Of a stretch of 64,000 bases of DNA, positions 46,868-55,926 are shown piece by piece. The stretch lies in assembly GCF_002214185.1 (NCBI RefSeq), contig NZ_CP022161.1:7385486-7449485 (forward strand), given 5' to 3'. Under the pieces are notes generated by a model that did no database searches, was not told the DNA's origin, and saw nothing but the letters and a program-made list of their open reading frames with translations. This stretch comes from Streptomyces capitiformicae. GTDB taxonomy: Bacteria; Actinomycetota; Actinomycetes; Streptomycetales; Streptomycetaceae. Made by a program: the position numbers and the translations under genes. Position 1 is the first letter of the stretch, and every line of letters starts with the position of its first letter.

Positions 46868-47272
46868 ATGAGCACGAGGCCGCACGATCCCGGGGCCGAC
46901 CCCGAGGACGAGGGCATGCCCGATCTGCAGGACGGGACGCCGGAGCAGCAGCGGTCGAGCGATCCGCAGCAGCTGCCCGTGGCCGGAGACGAGCCGACGA
47001 TCGCCGAGGAACGCGACACCACCGTCGACGAGGTCCTCGAACGCGAGTCCCTGGACGAGCGGTTGGCGGACGAGGAGCCGGAGATCGACCCCGGTGTCGA
47101 GCCCGGCGAGCCCGAGGCCCCGGCCGGACTGCTGTACGACGAGCCCGACCCCGATCTCCCCCGCGACCAGGACGTCTACTCCCAGGAGGGCTCGACGAGC
47201 GGGCTGTCCGCCGAGGAGTCCGCGGTGCGGATCAGGGACGAAGAGGACTTCGGGGACGACGAGTTGATGTAG
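46868..47272 (+). CDS. DUF5709-like acidic protein
   Basis: 134 aa, very acidic (Asp/Glu about 35%), no hydrophobic core of note. The pattern GLLYDEPDPDLPRDQDVYSQEG and the ending EESAVRIRDEEDFG resemble the Streptomyces DUF5709 family of unknown function. ATG 46868 follows GGAAGGAGG. It faces the VOC gene with only 10 bp between the stops. Confidence 0.8.
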   Translation: MSTRPHDPGADPEDEGMPDLQDGTPEQQRSSDPQQLPVAGDEPTIAEERDTTVDEVLERESLDERLADEEPEIDPGVEPGEPEAPAGLLYDEPDPDLPRDQDVYSQEGSTSGLSAEESAVRIRDEEDFGDDELM

Positions 47273-47282
47273 GCGACCTGCG

Positions 47283-47636
47283 CTACCCGGCCGCGCGGCG
47301 GTCCGCGTACTCGTACACCGAGCCGTCCGGGTGCACCGCGATCAGATTGCGGCCGACGGGGGTCGGCACCGGGCCCGCCAGGACGCGGGCGCCCGAGTCG
47401 GTGAGAACCTGATGGGCCTCGTCGACGTCCTCGACCGCGATGGTGGCGGTGACCTTCCGCAACACCTCCAGCTCGGACTCGGGCCCGCTCATCAGCAGAA
47501 AACAGCCGACGGCGGCGACCTGGACACCACCGCGCTCGAAGCGCATCGCCGGTCCGCCCGAGAGTCTCTCGTAGAAGGGGACGGCGGCTTCCAGGTCGTC
47601 GACACAGATACGGAGCGTGGTACCGAGAATCTCCAT
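47283..47636 (-). CDS. VOC-family (glyoxalase/bleomycin-resistance fold) protein
   Basis: 117 aa. It has a two-module beta-alpha-beta-beta-beta pattern: LRICVDDLEAAVPFYERL in the first module and VEDVDEAHQVLTDSGARVL...HPDGSVYEYA in the second. ATG 47636 begins exactly at the domain. Members bind metals and small molecules; no reaction can be assigned. Confidence 0.8.
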   Translation of the reverse strand: MEILGTTLRICVDDLEAAVPFYERLSGGPAMRFERGGVQVAAVGCFLLMSGPESELEVLRKVTATIAVEDVDEAHQVLTDSGARVLAGPVPTPVGRNLIAVHPDGSVYEYADRRAAG

Positions 47637-47751
47637 GCGTACGAGCCTAGTTGGGGCCGACCGGGGACGAGATCGTTTCGGCCGGTTCGAACCGGCCGGC
47701 TCTCCCTGGGGGGCGGCGTTACGCGGGCGTGCGCCCGGGTACTCGGGCGCC

Positions 47752-48267
47752 ATGGACCGCTTGGATCATCTGGAACATCTGGACAAGGCCCTGGTCGACG
47801 AGCTGGCGCTGGTGGCCCGTGAGACCGTACGCGACGAGCTGCGGCAGCAGACCCGCAAGCAGCGCCGCAGGGCTGCCCTGTACGCCGCGTCCGGCGCCGT
47901 CGCCCTGTACGCGGGTGCCGCCCTGGCGCTCGCCCTCGGTCTGGCGCTCGCGCTGGGTCTCCCCGACTGGGCCGCCGCGCTGATCACGGCCGTCGTCCTG
48001 GGAGCGGTGGCCTACGTGCTGCGGAGCGCCGCCCGGCCCTCGGCGTCCCGGCCGACGGCCGAGCGTGCGGCGGAGCTCGCGGCGGGGCGTGACCAGGCCG
48101 GTGGTGGTGGCGGTGTGGGTGGCTTCACGGCGCCGGGGGCACCCCCGGGCGGGGCCGGGCCGGCCGGCTATCCGCCGGTGCCGCCCGTCGCGCCCGGCGG
48201 TACGGCCGCCGGGGGTCTGCCGCCGACCGGTACCGATCCCGAGGCGCCGCATCACCGGGCCCGGTGA
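47752..48267 (+). CDS. Phage-holin-like membrane protein
   Basis: 171 aa. A charged N-terminal helix (about 1-40) is followed by two transmembrane helices (about 45-90) and a disordered Gly/Pro-rich tail of 70 residues. This layout resembles the actinobacterial 'phage holin family' (superfamily III-like) proteins of unknown role. ATG 47752 chosen; no strong ribosome binding site. It ends directly at the SDR start, so the two are probably co-transcribed. Confidence 0.65.
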   Translation: MDRLDHLEHLDKALVDELALVARETVRDELRQQTRKQRRRAALYAASGAVALYAGAALALALGLALALGLPDWAAALITAVVLGAVAYVLRSAARPSASRPTAERAAELAAGRDQAGGGGGVGGFTAPGAPPGGAGPAGYPPVPPVAPGGTAAGGLPPTGTDPEAPHHRAR

Positions 48268-49350
48268 GTGGTGCGTACCCCATCCAGTACGTCATCCCTG
48301 CCGCGGCGCCGCAGAGCCGTCGTGGTGACGGGGGCGAGCGGTGGCGTCGGCCGGGCCACCGCTGTGGCCTTCGCCGCCCGGGGTGATCGGGTGGCGTTGC
48401 TCGCCCGGGGACGCGAGGGGCTCGCGGCCGCCGCCGACGACGTGGAGCGGGCCGGGGGCGAAGCGCTCGTCGTCAGCGTCGACATGGCCGACGCCAATGC
48501 GGTCGAGGACGCGGCCCAGCAGGTCGTCGACGCCTTCGGGCGCATCGACGTGTGGGTCAACAACGCCTTCGCCGGGGTCTTCGCGCCGTTCCTGGACATC
48601 ACGCCCGACGAGTACCGGCGGGTCACCGAAGTGACCTACCTGGGCTATGTGTTCGGTACGCGGGCCGCGCTCCGGCACATGCTGCCGCGCGACCACGGCA
48701 CGATCGTCCAGGTCGGCTCCGCGCTCGCCTACCGGGGGATTCCGCTGCAGTCCGCGTACTGCGGGGCCAAGCACGCGATCCAGGGCTTCAACGAGGCGCT
48801 GCGGTGCGAGTTGCGGCACGGCGGGACGCGGGTGCGTACGACCATGGTGCAGCTGCCCGCCGTCAACACCCCCCAGTTCGACTGGGTGTTGAGCCGAGTG
48901 CCGGGGCGAGCGCGCCCCGTGGCGCCGATCTACCAGCCGGAGGTCGCCGCGCGCGCCGTCGTCCACGCGGCGGCCCATGGGCGGCGGCGGGAGTACTGGG
49001 TGGGCGGATCCACGGTGGCGACGCTGGTCGCGAACGCGGTGGCCCCGGGCCTGCTCGACCGGTATCTCGCTCGTACGGGATTCGACGCCCAGCAGGACGA
49101 GCAGGACGAGCAGGGTGAGCAGGGTGAGGCGGATTCCGGTGGGTACGGGAACCTGTGGAGCCCCGCCGACGGGCCGCACGGGGAGGACTTCGGGGCGCAC
49201 GGGCGCTTCGACGACGAGGCGCGGCCGAAGAGCGCGCAGGAGTGGGTTTCACGCAACCGGAACCGCGCGTGTGCGGCATTGGTGGTGTGCGGTCTGAGTG
49301 CCGCGACCACCGCTGGTCTCCGCCGTCTGCGCTCGGCGGCCAACGGATGA
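48268..49350 (+). CDS. Short-chain dehydrogenase/reductase
   Basis: 360 aa. Cofactor motif TGASGGVG near residue 21, NNAF, and the catalytic YxxxK (Y-C-G-A-K) near residue 167 with a preceding Ser in VGSALAY. About 110 extra residues follow the SDR core: a Gln/Asp/Glu repeat (49090-49131), an acidic linker and a hydrophobic C-terminal stretch that might anchor it to the membrane. Tandem GTG codons at 48268 and 48271 could both start it, 0-3 nt after the holin stop. Substrate unknown. Confidence 0.83.
   Translation: MVRTPSSTSSLPRRRRAVVVTGASGGVGRATAVAFAARGDRVALLARGREGLAAAADDVERAGGEALVVSVDMADANAVEDAAQQVVDAFGRIDVWVNNAFAGVFAPFLDITPDEYRRVTEVTYLGYVFGTRAALRHMLPRDHGTIVQVGSALAYRGIPLQSAYCGAKHAIQGFNEALRCELRHGGTRVRTTMVQLPAVNTPQFDWVLSRVPGRARPVAPIYQPEVAARAVVHAAAHGRRREYWVGGSTVATLVANAVAPGLLDRYLARTGFDAQQDEQDEQGEQGEADSGGYGNLWSPADGPHGEDFGAHGRFDDEARPKSAQEWVSRNRNRACAALVVCGLSAATTAGLRRLRSAANG
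49090..49131 (+). repeat. 9-bp in-frame tandem repeat in the SDR gene
   Basis: About four imperfect copies of GACGAGCAG/GGTGAGCAG, encoding Asp-Glu-Gln and Gly-Glu-Gln triplets in the C-terminal extension. Confidence 0.75.
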
Positions 49351-49388
49351 TGGCCCGGCCCGGATGATGGCTCGGCCCAGATGATGGG
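49345..49388 (+). repeat. 17-bp tandem repeat across the SDR stop codon
   Basis: Two full copies of GGATGATGGC(C/T)CGGCCC plus a partial third (ATGATGG). The stop codon TGA of the SDR gene lies in the first copy. Confidence 0.75.
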
Positions 49389-49442
49389 GAGAGGAAGCAC
49401 CATCTGGACCGAGGACTGGGGGAGTCGGGACTCGGGGGCCTG

Positions 49443-50408
49443 TCAGCGGTTTCCCTGCTGGAGTTGTGGGAGCACCTTCGTGCGGTAGAAGTCGAAGAAG
49501 CCGCGTTGGGCGGGGCCGATCTGGCTCACGTAGACGCGGTCGAAGCCGGCGTCGGCGAAGGAGGTCAGTTCGGCGACGTGTTCGTCGACGTCCTCGCCGC
49601 AGACCGTGTTCTCGGCGACCATCTGCTCGGTGACCAGGGGCTCCAGCTGCTCGAAGTGGCGGGGAGAGGGGAGGATCTGGCCCATCTCGCCGGGCAGGAG
49701 CTGGTTGGACCAGAGGCGGTGGACCGTACGGACGGCGGCGTCGCGGTCCTGGCCCCAGCACAGCTTCGTACCGCCGCTGACGAGGTTGCCGCCCCCGCCG
49801 CCCTTGCGGTACTGCGCCACGAGCTCCTCGTTGGGCCCCATGGTGATGAAGCCGTCGGCGACGCGGGCGGCGAGCCCGGCGGCGTTCGGGCCGAAGGCGG
49901 AGACGTCGATCGGGACGGGCTCGTCGGGCACCGTGTAGAGGCGGGCGTTCTCCACGGTGTAGTGGACGCCGTGGTGCGTGACCTCCTCGCCGGTGAACAG
50001 ACGCCGCATGATCTGGATCGACTCCTCCAGCATCTCCAGACGGACGTTCGCCGGCGGCCAGTGCGTGCCGAGGATGTGCTCGTTGAGGGCCTCACCCGAG
50101 CCGAGGCCGAGACGGAACCGGCCGCCGGTCATCACCGCGCTGGTCGCCGCGGCCTGCGCCACGACCGCCGGGTGGATCCGGACCGTCGGACACGTCACCG
50201 CCGTCTCGATCGGCAGCGACACGGCCTCCGAGAGGGCGCCGATCACCGACCACACGAACGGGCTGTGCCCCTGCGTGTCGTTCCACGGGTGATAGTGGTC
50301 CGAGATCCACAGGCACTCGAATCCGGCCTGCTCGGCCATCCTCGCCTGCTCGATCAGGTCGGCGGGACCGAACTCCTCGGTCGCCAGGAAGTAGCCGAAC
50401 TCGGGCAT
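49443..50408 (-). CDS. LLM-class F420-dependent oxidoreductase
   Basis: 321 aa bacterial luciferase-like TIM barrel. SDHYHPW near residue 36, GSGEALNEH near 107, and the overall length match the F420-dependent glucose-6-phosphate dehydrogenase-like family. Deazaflavin F420 is the expected cofactor; the substrate is unknown. ATG 50408 follows GGAGG by 7 nt. It is divergent from the NADH dehydrogenase gene across 199 bp. Confidence 0.88.
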   Translation of the reverse strand: MPEFGYFLATEEFGPADLIEQARMAEQAGFECLWISDHYHPWNDTQGHSPFVWSVIGALSEAVSLPIETAVTCPTVRIHPAVVAQAAATSAVMTGGRFRLGLGSGEALNEHILGTHWPPANVRLEMLEESIQIMRRLFTGEEVTHHGVHYTVENARLYTVPDEPVPIDVSAFGPNAAGLAARVADGFITMGPNEELVAQYRKGGGGGNLVSGGTKLCWGQDRDAAVRTVHRLWSNQLLPGEMGQILPSPRHFEQLEPLVTEQMVAENTVCGEDVDEHVAELTSFADAGFDRVYVSQIGPAQRGFFDFYRTKVLPQLQQGNR

Positions 50409-50607
50409 GGGGGGTACCTCCGCGAACCGTGCGAGCCGGGTCGCGGTCCGAGTACCCGGGAGTCACCGTGGAAACCCACGGACGTTCGGGCGCCCCGATG
50501 GTTCCTCGCCGGTTTGGGGCCCCTTGACCAGGGGGACGCGGAAGGCCCGTACGTCACAGGACCCGTATGTCCGAGGGCTCCTACGGGCGACCCCGCCGGA
50601 GGCGAAC

Positions 50608-52263
50608 GTGAGTCGACCCCGCATCGTGATCGTCGGTGCCGGCTTCGCCGGCTACCGGACGGCCCGCACCCTGTCGCGGCTGACCCGGAACCGTGCCGAC
50701 ATCACCCTGCTCAACCCGACCGACTACTTTCTGTACCTGCCCCTGCTGCCCCAGGTCGCCGCAGGCATCCTGGAGCCGCGTCGGGTCACCGTCTCCCTCA
50801 CCGGCACCCTGCGCCACGTACGTCTGGTGCTCGGCGAGGCCGACGACATCGACCTCGACGCCCGTACCGTGCACTACTCGGACCCCGAGGGCGGCATCGG
50901 CACCCTCACCTACGACCGGCTCGTGCTCGCGGCCGGCAGCGTCAACAAGCTGCTGCCCATCCCGGGCGTCGCCGAGCACGCCCACGGCTTCCGCGGACTG
51001 CCGGAGGCGCTGTACCTCAGGGACCACGTGACCCGGCAGGTGGAGCTGGCCGCCGGTGCCGAGGATCCCAAGAGCTGCCGGTCGCGCTGCACCTTCGTGG
51101 TGGTCGGCGCCGGGTACACGGGGACCGAGGTCGCGGCCCAGGGGCAGCTGTTCACCGACGAACTGGTACGCAAGCAGCCGCTGTGGCAGGGTGTGCGGCC
51201 CCGCTGGCTGCTGCTCGACATCGCCGAGCGGGTCATGCCGGAGATGGACGAGAAGCTGTCGCGGACCGCCGACCGGGTCCTGCGGCAGCGGGGCGTCGAC
51301 GTACGTATGGGGACCTCCGTGAAGGAGGCCACGCACACCGGAGTGCTGCTGACCGACGGGGAGTTCGTCGACACCCGCACCCTGGTGTGGTGCGTGGGTG
51401 TACGGCCCGATCCGCTCGCCGCGTCGCTCGGACTGCCGATGGAGCGCGGCCGGCTGCTCGTCGAGCCCACGCTGCACGTGCCGGGCCGACCCGAGGTGTT
51501 CGCCTGCGGGGACGCGGCCGCCGTGCCCGATCTGACCAAGCCGGGCGAGTACACGCCGATGACGGCCCAGCATGCCTGGCGGCAGGGCAAGGTCGCCGGC
51601 CACAACGTCGCCGCCTCGCTCGGCATCGGCGAACCCAAGCCCTACCGCCACAGCGACCTGGGCTTCGTCGTCGACCTCGGCGGGATCAAGGCCGCCGCCA
51701 ACCCTCCCCCACCCTTCGGGCGGGGGGACCCCCATCTCGCTTCGCTCGGCGTACCGCTGTCCGGCGCCGTCGCCGGAGCGGTCACCCGCGGCTACCACCT
51801 CGCCGCGATGCCCGGCAACCGCGTCCGCGTCGCCGCCGACTGGCTCCTCGACGCCGTACTTCCGCGCCAGGGCGTCCAGTTGGGCCTCGTACGGTCCTGG
51901 TCGGTGCCCCTCGACACGGCGTCACCGGAGCTGGCGCGGGTGCCGGGCGGGCAGAAGAAAGCAGGGCCGGACAAGACCGGGGCCGAGTCGCCGGCGGCGT
52001 CCGGTGGCCGGGGCGGCGCACAATGGCAGGAAACCCCTGACAAGCCGGGCCCCGTGGCGGTGCCGGGGGCCGCCGGGAAACCGCACGCCTCACCGGTACC
52101 CGGGGCATCGGAGCGGTCCGGGCCCGCCCGGCAGCAGGACGGTCCCGCGAAGCCGGGGCCGACCGCGGTGCCGGGTGCCCCCGAGAGTCCCCGGCGACAG
52201 CCCCGGACGTCGGCGCCCGACGCCGCGCAGGAGCCCGCCAAGGGTTCGGAAGGAGACACATGA
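50608..52263 (+). CDS. Type II NADH dehydrogenase with repeat insert and long disordered tail
   Basis: 551 aa flavoprotein. It has the FAD motif VIVGAGFAGYRTA at the N-terminus, the NADH motif FVVVGAGYTGTEVA at about residue 162, and FACGDAAAVPD near 297 that contacts FAD. It would pass electrons from NADH to quinone at the membrane. Two oddities. In the conserved KAAAN...LGVPLSG stretch, about 14 residues encoded by a hairpin repeat (51703-51747) interrupt the family sequence. After about residue 440 there is a Pro/Ala/Gly-rich tail with PGPVAVPGA-type repeats. GTG 50608 has GGAGG 6 nt upstream. The stop overlaps the transketolase start (ATGA). Confidence 0.87.
   Translation: MSRPRIVIVGAGFAGYRTARTLSRLTRNRADITLLNPTDYFLYLPLLPQVAAGILEPRRVTVSLTGTLRHVRLVLGEADDIDLDARTVHYSDPEGGIGTLTYDRLVLAAGSVNKLLPIPGVAEHAHGFRGLPEALYLRDHVTRQVELAAGAEDPKSCRSRCTFVVVGAGYTGTEVAAQGQLFTDELVRKQPLWQGVRPRWLLLDIAERVMPEMDEKLSRTADRVLRQRGVDVRMGTSVKEATHTGVLLTDGEFVDTRTLVWCVGVRPDPLAASLGLPMERGRLLVEPTLHVPGRPEVFACGDAAAVPDLTKPGEYTPMTAQHAWRQGKVAGHNVAASLGIGEPKPYRHSDLGFVVDLGGIKAAANPPPPFGRGDPHLASLGVPLSGAVAGAVTRGYHLAAMPGNRVRVAADWLLDAVLPRQGVQLGLVRSWSVPLDTASPELARVPGGQKKAGPDKTGAESPAASGGRGGAQWQETPDKPGPVAVPGAAGKPHASPVPGASERSGPARQQDGPAKPGPTAVPGAPESPRRQPRTSAPDAAQEPAKGSEGDT
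51703..51747 (+). repeat. Hairpin repeat inserted in-frame in the NADH dehydrogenase gene
   Basis: CCCTCCCCCACCCTTCGGG and the following CGGGGGGACC fold into a C/G hairpin with a short TTC loop, followed by CCATCTCGCTTCGCTCGG. The look is that of a common Streptomyces dispersed repeat. Removing about 42 bp restores the family reading KAAANP-LGVPLSG. Confidence 0.6.
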
Positions 52264-54107
52264 ACACCCGTCAACTGACCGAGCTGGCCCAGCAGTTGCG
52301 GGTCGACAGCATTCGTGCCTCGACCGCCGCCGGTTCCGGGCACCCCACGTCGTCCATGTCGGCGGCCGAGCTGATGGCGGTGCTCCTCGCCCGGCACCTG
52401 CGCTACGACTTCGACCGCCCCCAGCACCCGGGCAACGACCGCTTCGTGCTGTCCAAGGGCCACGCCTCGCCGCTGCTGTACTCCGCGTACAAGGCGGCCG
52501 GCGCGATCAGCGAGACCGAGCTGATGACCTACCGCAAGCACGGCAGCCGCCTCGAAGGACACCCCACGCCACGGCGTCTGCCCTGGGTGGAGACGGCCAC
52601 CGGCTCGCTCGGCCAGGGGCTGCCCGTCGGCGTCGGCATCGCGCTGGCCGAGAAGCGGCTGGACCGTACCGGATACCGGGTGTGGGTGCTGTGCGGGGAC
52701 AGCGAACTCGCCGAGGGCTCGGTGTGGGAGGCCGCCGAGCACGCTTCGTACGAGCATCTGGACAACCTTGTCGCGATCGTCGACGTCAACCGGCTCGGCC
52801 AGCGCGGGCCCACCCGGCACGGGCACGACCTGGACGCCTACGCCCGCCGCTTCGCCGCCTTCGGCTGGCACACCATCGAGATCGACGGGCACGACGTGGA
52901 CGCCGTCGACCGCGCGTACGGCGAAGCCGAGTCCACCAGGGCCCAGCCGACCGTGATCCTCGCCCGCACCCTCAAGGGCAAGGGCGTCGAGTCCGTCCAG
53001 GACCGCGAGGGACTGCACGGCAAACCGCTCAAGGACCCGGACGAGGGGATCGCCGAACTCGGCGGCGTACGCGACATCCGCGTCGAGGTCCCCGGGCCGC
53101 CCGCCGCACGCATGCTGCACGCCGTACGGACCGGGCATCTGGAGCTGCCGCGTTACGAGATAGGCGAGGAGGTCGCCACCCGCAATGCCTACGGGCAGGC
53201 CCTCGCCGCGCTCGGCACCGCGCGCGGCGACATCGTCGCCCTGGACGGCGAGGTCAGCGACTCCACACGCGCGGAGTTCTTCGCCAAGGAACACCCCGAG
53301 CGGTTCTTCGAGTGCTACATCGCCGAACAGCAGATGGTGGCCGCCGCGGTGGGGATCGCGGCGCGCGGATGGCTGCCGTACGCCTCCACGTTCGCGGCGT
53401 TCCTCACCCGGGCCCATGACTTCATCCGCATGGCCTCGGTCAGCGGGTCCGGCATCAACCTCGTCGGCTCGCACGCGGGCGTCGCCATCGGACAGGACGG
53501 GCCCTCTCAGATGGGCCTGGAGGACCTGGCGACCCTGCGCGCGGTGCACGGCTCGACCGTGCTGTACCCGTGCGACGCCAACCAGACCGCCAAACTGGTG
53601 GGAGCCATGGCCGGGCTCGACGGCATCCGCTATCTGCGGACGTCCAGGGGAGAGACCCCCGTCATCTACAGCCCCACCGAGGAGTTCGAGATCGGCGGCA
53701 GCAAGGTGCTGCGCGCCTCGGACAGCGACCGGCTCACCGTCGTCGCGGCCGGCGTCACCGTCCACGAGGCCCTGAAGGCCGCCGAGGCGCTGGACGGCGA
53801 GGGCATCCAGGTCCGGGTGATCGACCTCTACTCGGTCAAGCCCGTCGACCACCGCACCCTGCGCGAGGCCGCCGAACGCACCGGCTGCCTGCTCACCGTC
53901 GAGGACCACCACGAGGAGGGCGGCCTCGGCGACGCGGTCCTCGGCGCCTTCCTCGACGGCCGCCCGGTGCCCCGCCTGGTACGCCTGGCCGTCCGCACCA
54001 TGCCGGGCTCGGCCACCCCCGAGGAGCAGCTCCACGGGGCGGGCATCGACGCGGAGTCGATCGCGGCGGCGGGACGGCTGCTGGTGGAACACGCCATCGT
54101 GCGCTGA
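52260..54107 (+). CDS. Transketolase (short type)
   Basis: 615 aa in one chain, shorter than the usual 660-700 aa bacterial enzyme and closer to the short transketolase type. The thiamine diphosphate domain has AGSGHPTSSMSAAEL, SKGHASPLLYSA and the metal site GDSELAEGSVWEA (about residue 142). The pyrimidine domain has FFECYIAEQQM (catalytic Glu) near 356. It transfers two-carbon units between sugar phosphates. ATG 52260 overlaps the NADH dehydrogenase stop by 4 bp. The housekeeping pentose-phosphate enzyme is probably elsewhere; this one travels with ndh and a LigD polymerase. Confidence 0.9.
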   Translation: MNTRQLTELAQQLRVDSIRASTAAGSGHPTSSMSAAELMAVLLARHLRYDFDRPQHPGNDRFVLSKGHASPLLYSAYKAAGAISETELMTYRKHGSRLEGHPTPRRLPWVETATGSLGQGLPVGVGIALAEKRLDRTGYRVWVLCGDSELAEGSVWEAAEHASYEHLDNLVAIVDVNRLGQRGPTRHGHDLDAYARRFAAFGWHTIEIDGHDVDAVDRAYGEAESTRAQPTVILARTLKGKGVESVQDREGLHGKPLKDPDEGIAELGGVRDIRVEVPGPPAARMLHAVRTGHLELPRYEIGEEVATRNAYGQALAALGTARGDIVALDGEVSDSTRAEFFAKEHPERFFECYIAEQQMVAAAVGIAARGWLPYASTFAAFLTRAHDFIRMASVSGSGINLVGSHAGVAIGQDGPSQMGLEDLATLRAVHGSTVLYPCDANQTAKLVGAMAGLDGIRYLRTSRGETPVIYSPTEEFEIGGSKVLRASDSDRLTVVAAGVTVHEALKAAEALDGEGIQVRVIDLYSVKPVDHRTLREAAERTGCLLTVEDHHEEGGLGDAVLGAFLDGRPVPRLVRLAVRTMPGSATPEEQLHGAGIDAESIAAAGRLLVEHAIVR

Positions 54108-54136
54108 ACGGACTTCCACAGGAGGGGAGTCGGAGA

Positions 54137-55066
54137 ATGGGCGACGACGACACCGCGAGCACGCTGCGGGTCGGCCGCCGGGCGGTCGAGATCCACCGCC
54201 CGGAGAAGGTGCTGTTCCCTGCAATTGGCGAGGGCAAGGAATACACCAAGGGCGATCTCGTCGCGTACTACCGCGCCGTCGCCCCCTTCATGCTGCCCCA
54301 TCTGCGGGGGCGCCCGCTGATGCTGGAACGGCACCCCGACGGCCTCGACGGGCCCATGTTCATGGAGAAGAACACCCCCGAGCACTACCCGGACTGGATC
54401 GAGCGGGTCGAGGTGCCCAAGGAGGACGGCACGGTCGTGCACACCGTGTGCGACGACACCGCCACCCTGATCCTCCTCGCCGACCAGGCCTGCCTGACCC
54501 TGCACCGCTGGCTCTCCCGGGTCGGCCGCCTCGACCGGCCCGACCGGATGGTGTTCGACCTCGACCCGGCCGCGGACGACTTCGAACAGGTACGTGAAGC
54601 GGCAAGGGACGTACGGGAGTTGCTGGACGAGCTCGAGTTGCCGTCCGCGCCGATGACCACCGGCTCCAAGGGCGTGCACGTCGTGGTCCCCCTCAAAGGG
54701 CACGACGACTTCGACAGCGTGCGCGACTTCGCCAGGGACATCGCCGAGGAACTCGTACGGGCCCAGCCCGAGCGGTTCACGACCGCCGCCCGCAAGAAGG
54801 ACCGCGGCGAGCGGCTCTACCTCGACGTACAGCGCAACGCCTACGCCCAGACCGCCGTCGCCCCCTTCACCGTACGGGCCAGGCCCGGTGCGCCCGTCGC
54901 CACACCGATCGCCTGGGAGCAACTCGACGACCCTGCCGTCCACGCCCGCCGCTGGACCCTGGCCGACGCCGTCGAACAGGCCCACACCAACCCCTGGTCG
55001 GGGCTGATGAGCAGGGCCCGCGCCCTCGGCCCGGCCCGCCGACGGCTCGCCGAGCGGCGGGCCTGA
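54137..55066 (+). CDS. LigD-type primase-polymerase domain protein
   Basis: 309 aa archaeo-eukaryotic primase fold, as in the polymerase domain of LigD used in Ku-dependent end joining. The metal site is MVFDLDPA (about residue 137); TTGSKGVHVVVPL near 176 binds nucleotide; LYLDVQRNAYAQTAVAPFTVRA is the family block. It is a stand-alone polymerase: no ligase or nuclease domain and no ku gene in the window. ATG 54137 follows AGGAGGGGAG. It is 29 bp downstream of transketolase, in the same + operon. Confidence 0.9.
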   Translation: MGDDDTASTLRVGRRAVEIHRPEKVLFPAIGEGKEYTKGDLVAYYRAVAPFMLPHLRGRPLMLERHPDGLDGPMFMEKNTPEHYPDWIERVEVPKEDGTVVHTVCDDTATLILLADQACLTLHRWLSRVGRLDRPDRMVFDLDPAADDFEQVREAARDVRELLDELELPSAPMTTGSKGVHVVVPLKGHDDFDSVRDFARDIAEELVRAQPERFTTAARKKDRGERLYLDVQRNAYAQTAVAPFTVRARPGAPVATPIAWEQLDDPAVHARRWTLADAVEQAHTNPWSGLMSRARALGPARRRLAERRA

Positions 55067-55118
55067 CACCGAAAGGTTTGGCCAACGGCCGTGGGGCCAC
55101 TCGGTGTTCGAGGTGGCC

Positions 55119-55445
55119 ATGTCGAACACATCCAGCACATCCAACACATCCGACTCGCCGAAGCCGGACGACGACCGGCCCGGCCCCATGCAGGTGCTGC
55201 GCCACGCGCGGGCCCAGCTCGCGGAGCTGACCGGCATGGCGCCCGAGTCCGTGTCGTCCTTCGAACAGACCGAGAACGGCTGGACGTTGGAGGTCGAGGT
55301 CCTGGAAGTCGCCCGGGTCCCCGACACGATGAGCCTGCTCGCGAGCTATCAGGTGGAGCTCGACCCCGAGGGCGAGCTCACCGGCTATCGGCGCGTTCGC
55401 CGTTACGAACGCGGGAGGGCCGACCCACATCCGCGCCGCGGCTAG
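55119..55445 (+). CDS. gvpO: Gas vesicle protein GvpO
   Basis: 108 aa, first gene of the gas-vesicle cluster. The core from MQVLRHARAQLAELTGM to VARVPDTMSLLASYQVELDPEGELTGYRRVRRYERG is typical of GvpO, needed for vesicle formation in other organisms. The first 22 residues include Asn-Thr-Ser repeats from 9-bp DNA repeats (about 55126-55154). ATG 55119 chosen; GTG 55104 is possible. Confidence 0.88.
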   Translation: MSNTSSTSNTSDSPKPDDDRPGPMQVLRHARAQLAELTGMAPESVSSFEQTENGWTLEVEVLEVARVPDTMSLLASYQVELDPEGELTGYRRVRRYERGRADPHPRRG

Positions 55446-55506
55446 GCCGCCCTCTCGCTCCCCCATCCACAGACAAGCCATCCACAGACAAGGAGGACCG
55501 GCCGGC

Positions 55507-55926
55507 ATGACCGTAGTCCCGGCACAGCAGTCCGGCGGCGGTGGCACCAGCGGCCTCTACGACGTCCTGGAACTCATTCTCGACCGAGGAATCGTCATCG
55601 ACGCCTTCATCCGCGTATCCCTCGTCGGGATCGAGATCCTGAAGATCGACGTGCGTGTCGTCATCGCCAGCGTCGACACCTATCTGCGTTTCGCCGAAGC
55701 GTGCAACCGACTCGACCTGGAGGCCGGGCCGCGGAAGGAACCCGGCCTGCCGGACCTCGTCGGTGAGATCACCGAGTCCGGCGCGCGCGGCAAGTCCAAG
55801 GGGGCGCTGTCCGGTGCCGCCGAGAAGGTCTCCGAGGCCTTCCGGCAGGCCCGTGAGGAGGGCCATTCCGAACCGCGGCCGGCGCGCAGGACCACGAGCT
55901 CGCGCAAGAAGGAGGAACAGGAGTGA
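55507..55926 (+). CDS. gvpA: Gas vesicle structural protein GvpA
   Basis: 139 aa. The GvpA core (LYDVLELILDRGIVIDAFIRVSLVGIEILKIDVRVVIASVDTYL, given here only as its ends LYDVLEL and VDTYL) spans residues 17-60: two hydrophobic strands and helices that form the ribbed gas-permeable shell. A C-terminal tail of about 70 residues, rich in Lys/Arg/Glu, is longer than in classical GvpA. ATG follows AAGGAGG. The last 4 bp overlap gvpF. Confidence 0.9.
   Translation: MTVVPAQQSGGGGTSGLYDVLELILDRGIVIDAFIRVSLVGIEILKIDVRVVIASVDTYLRFAEACNRLDLEAGPRKEPGLPDLVGEITESGARGKSKGALSGAAEKVSEAFRQAREEGHSEPRPARRTTSSRKKEEQE

Noticed and set aside
49464..52040. 858-aa open frame across the LLM gene and NADH dehydrogenase
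   Set aside because: It spans two divergent genes with clear motifs and reads as an antisense/out-of-frame shadow.
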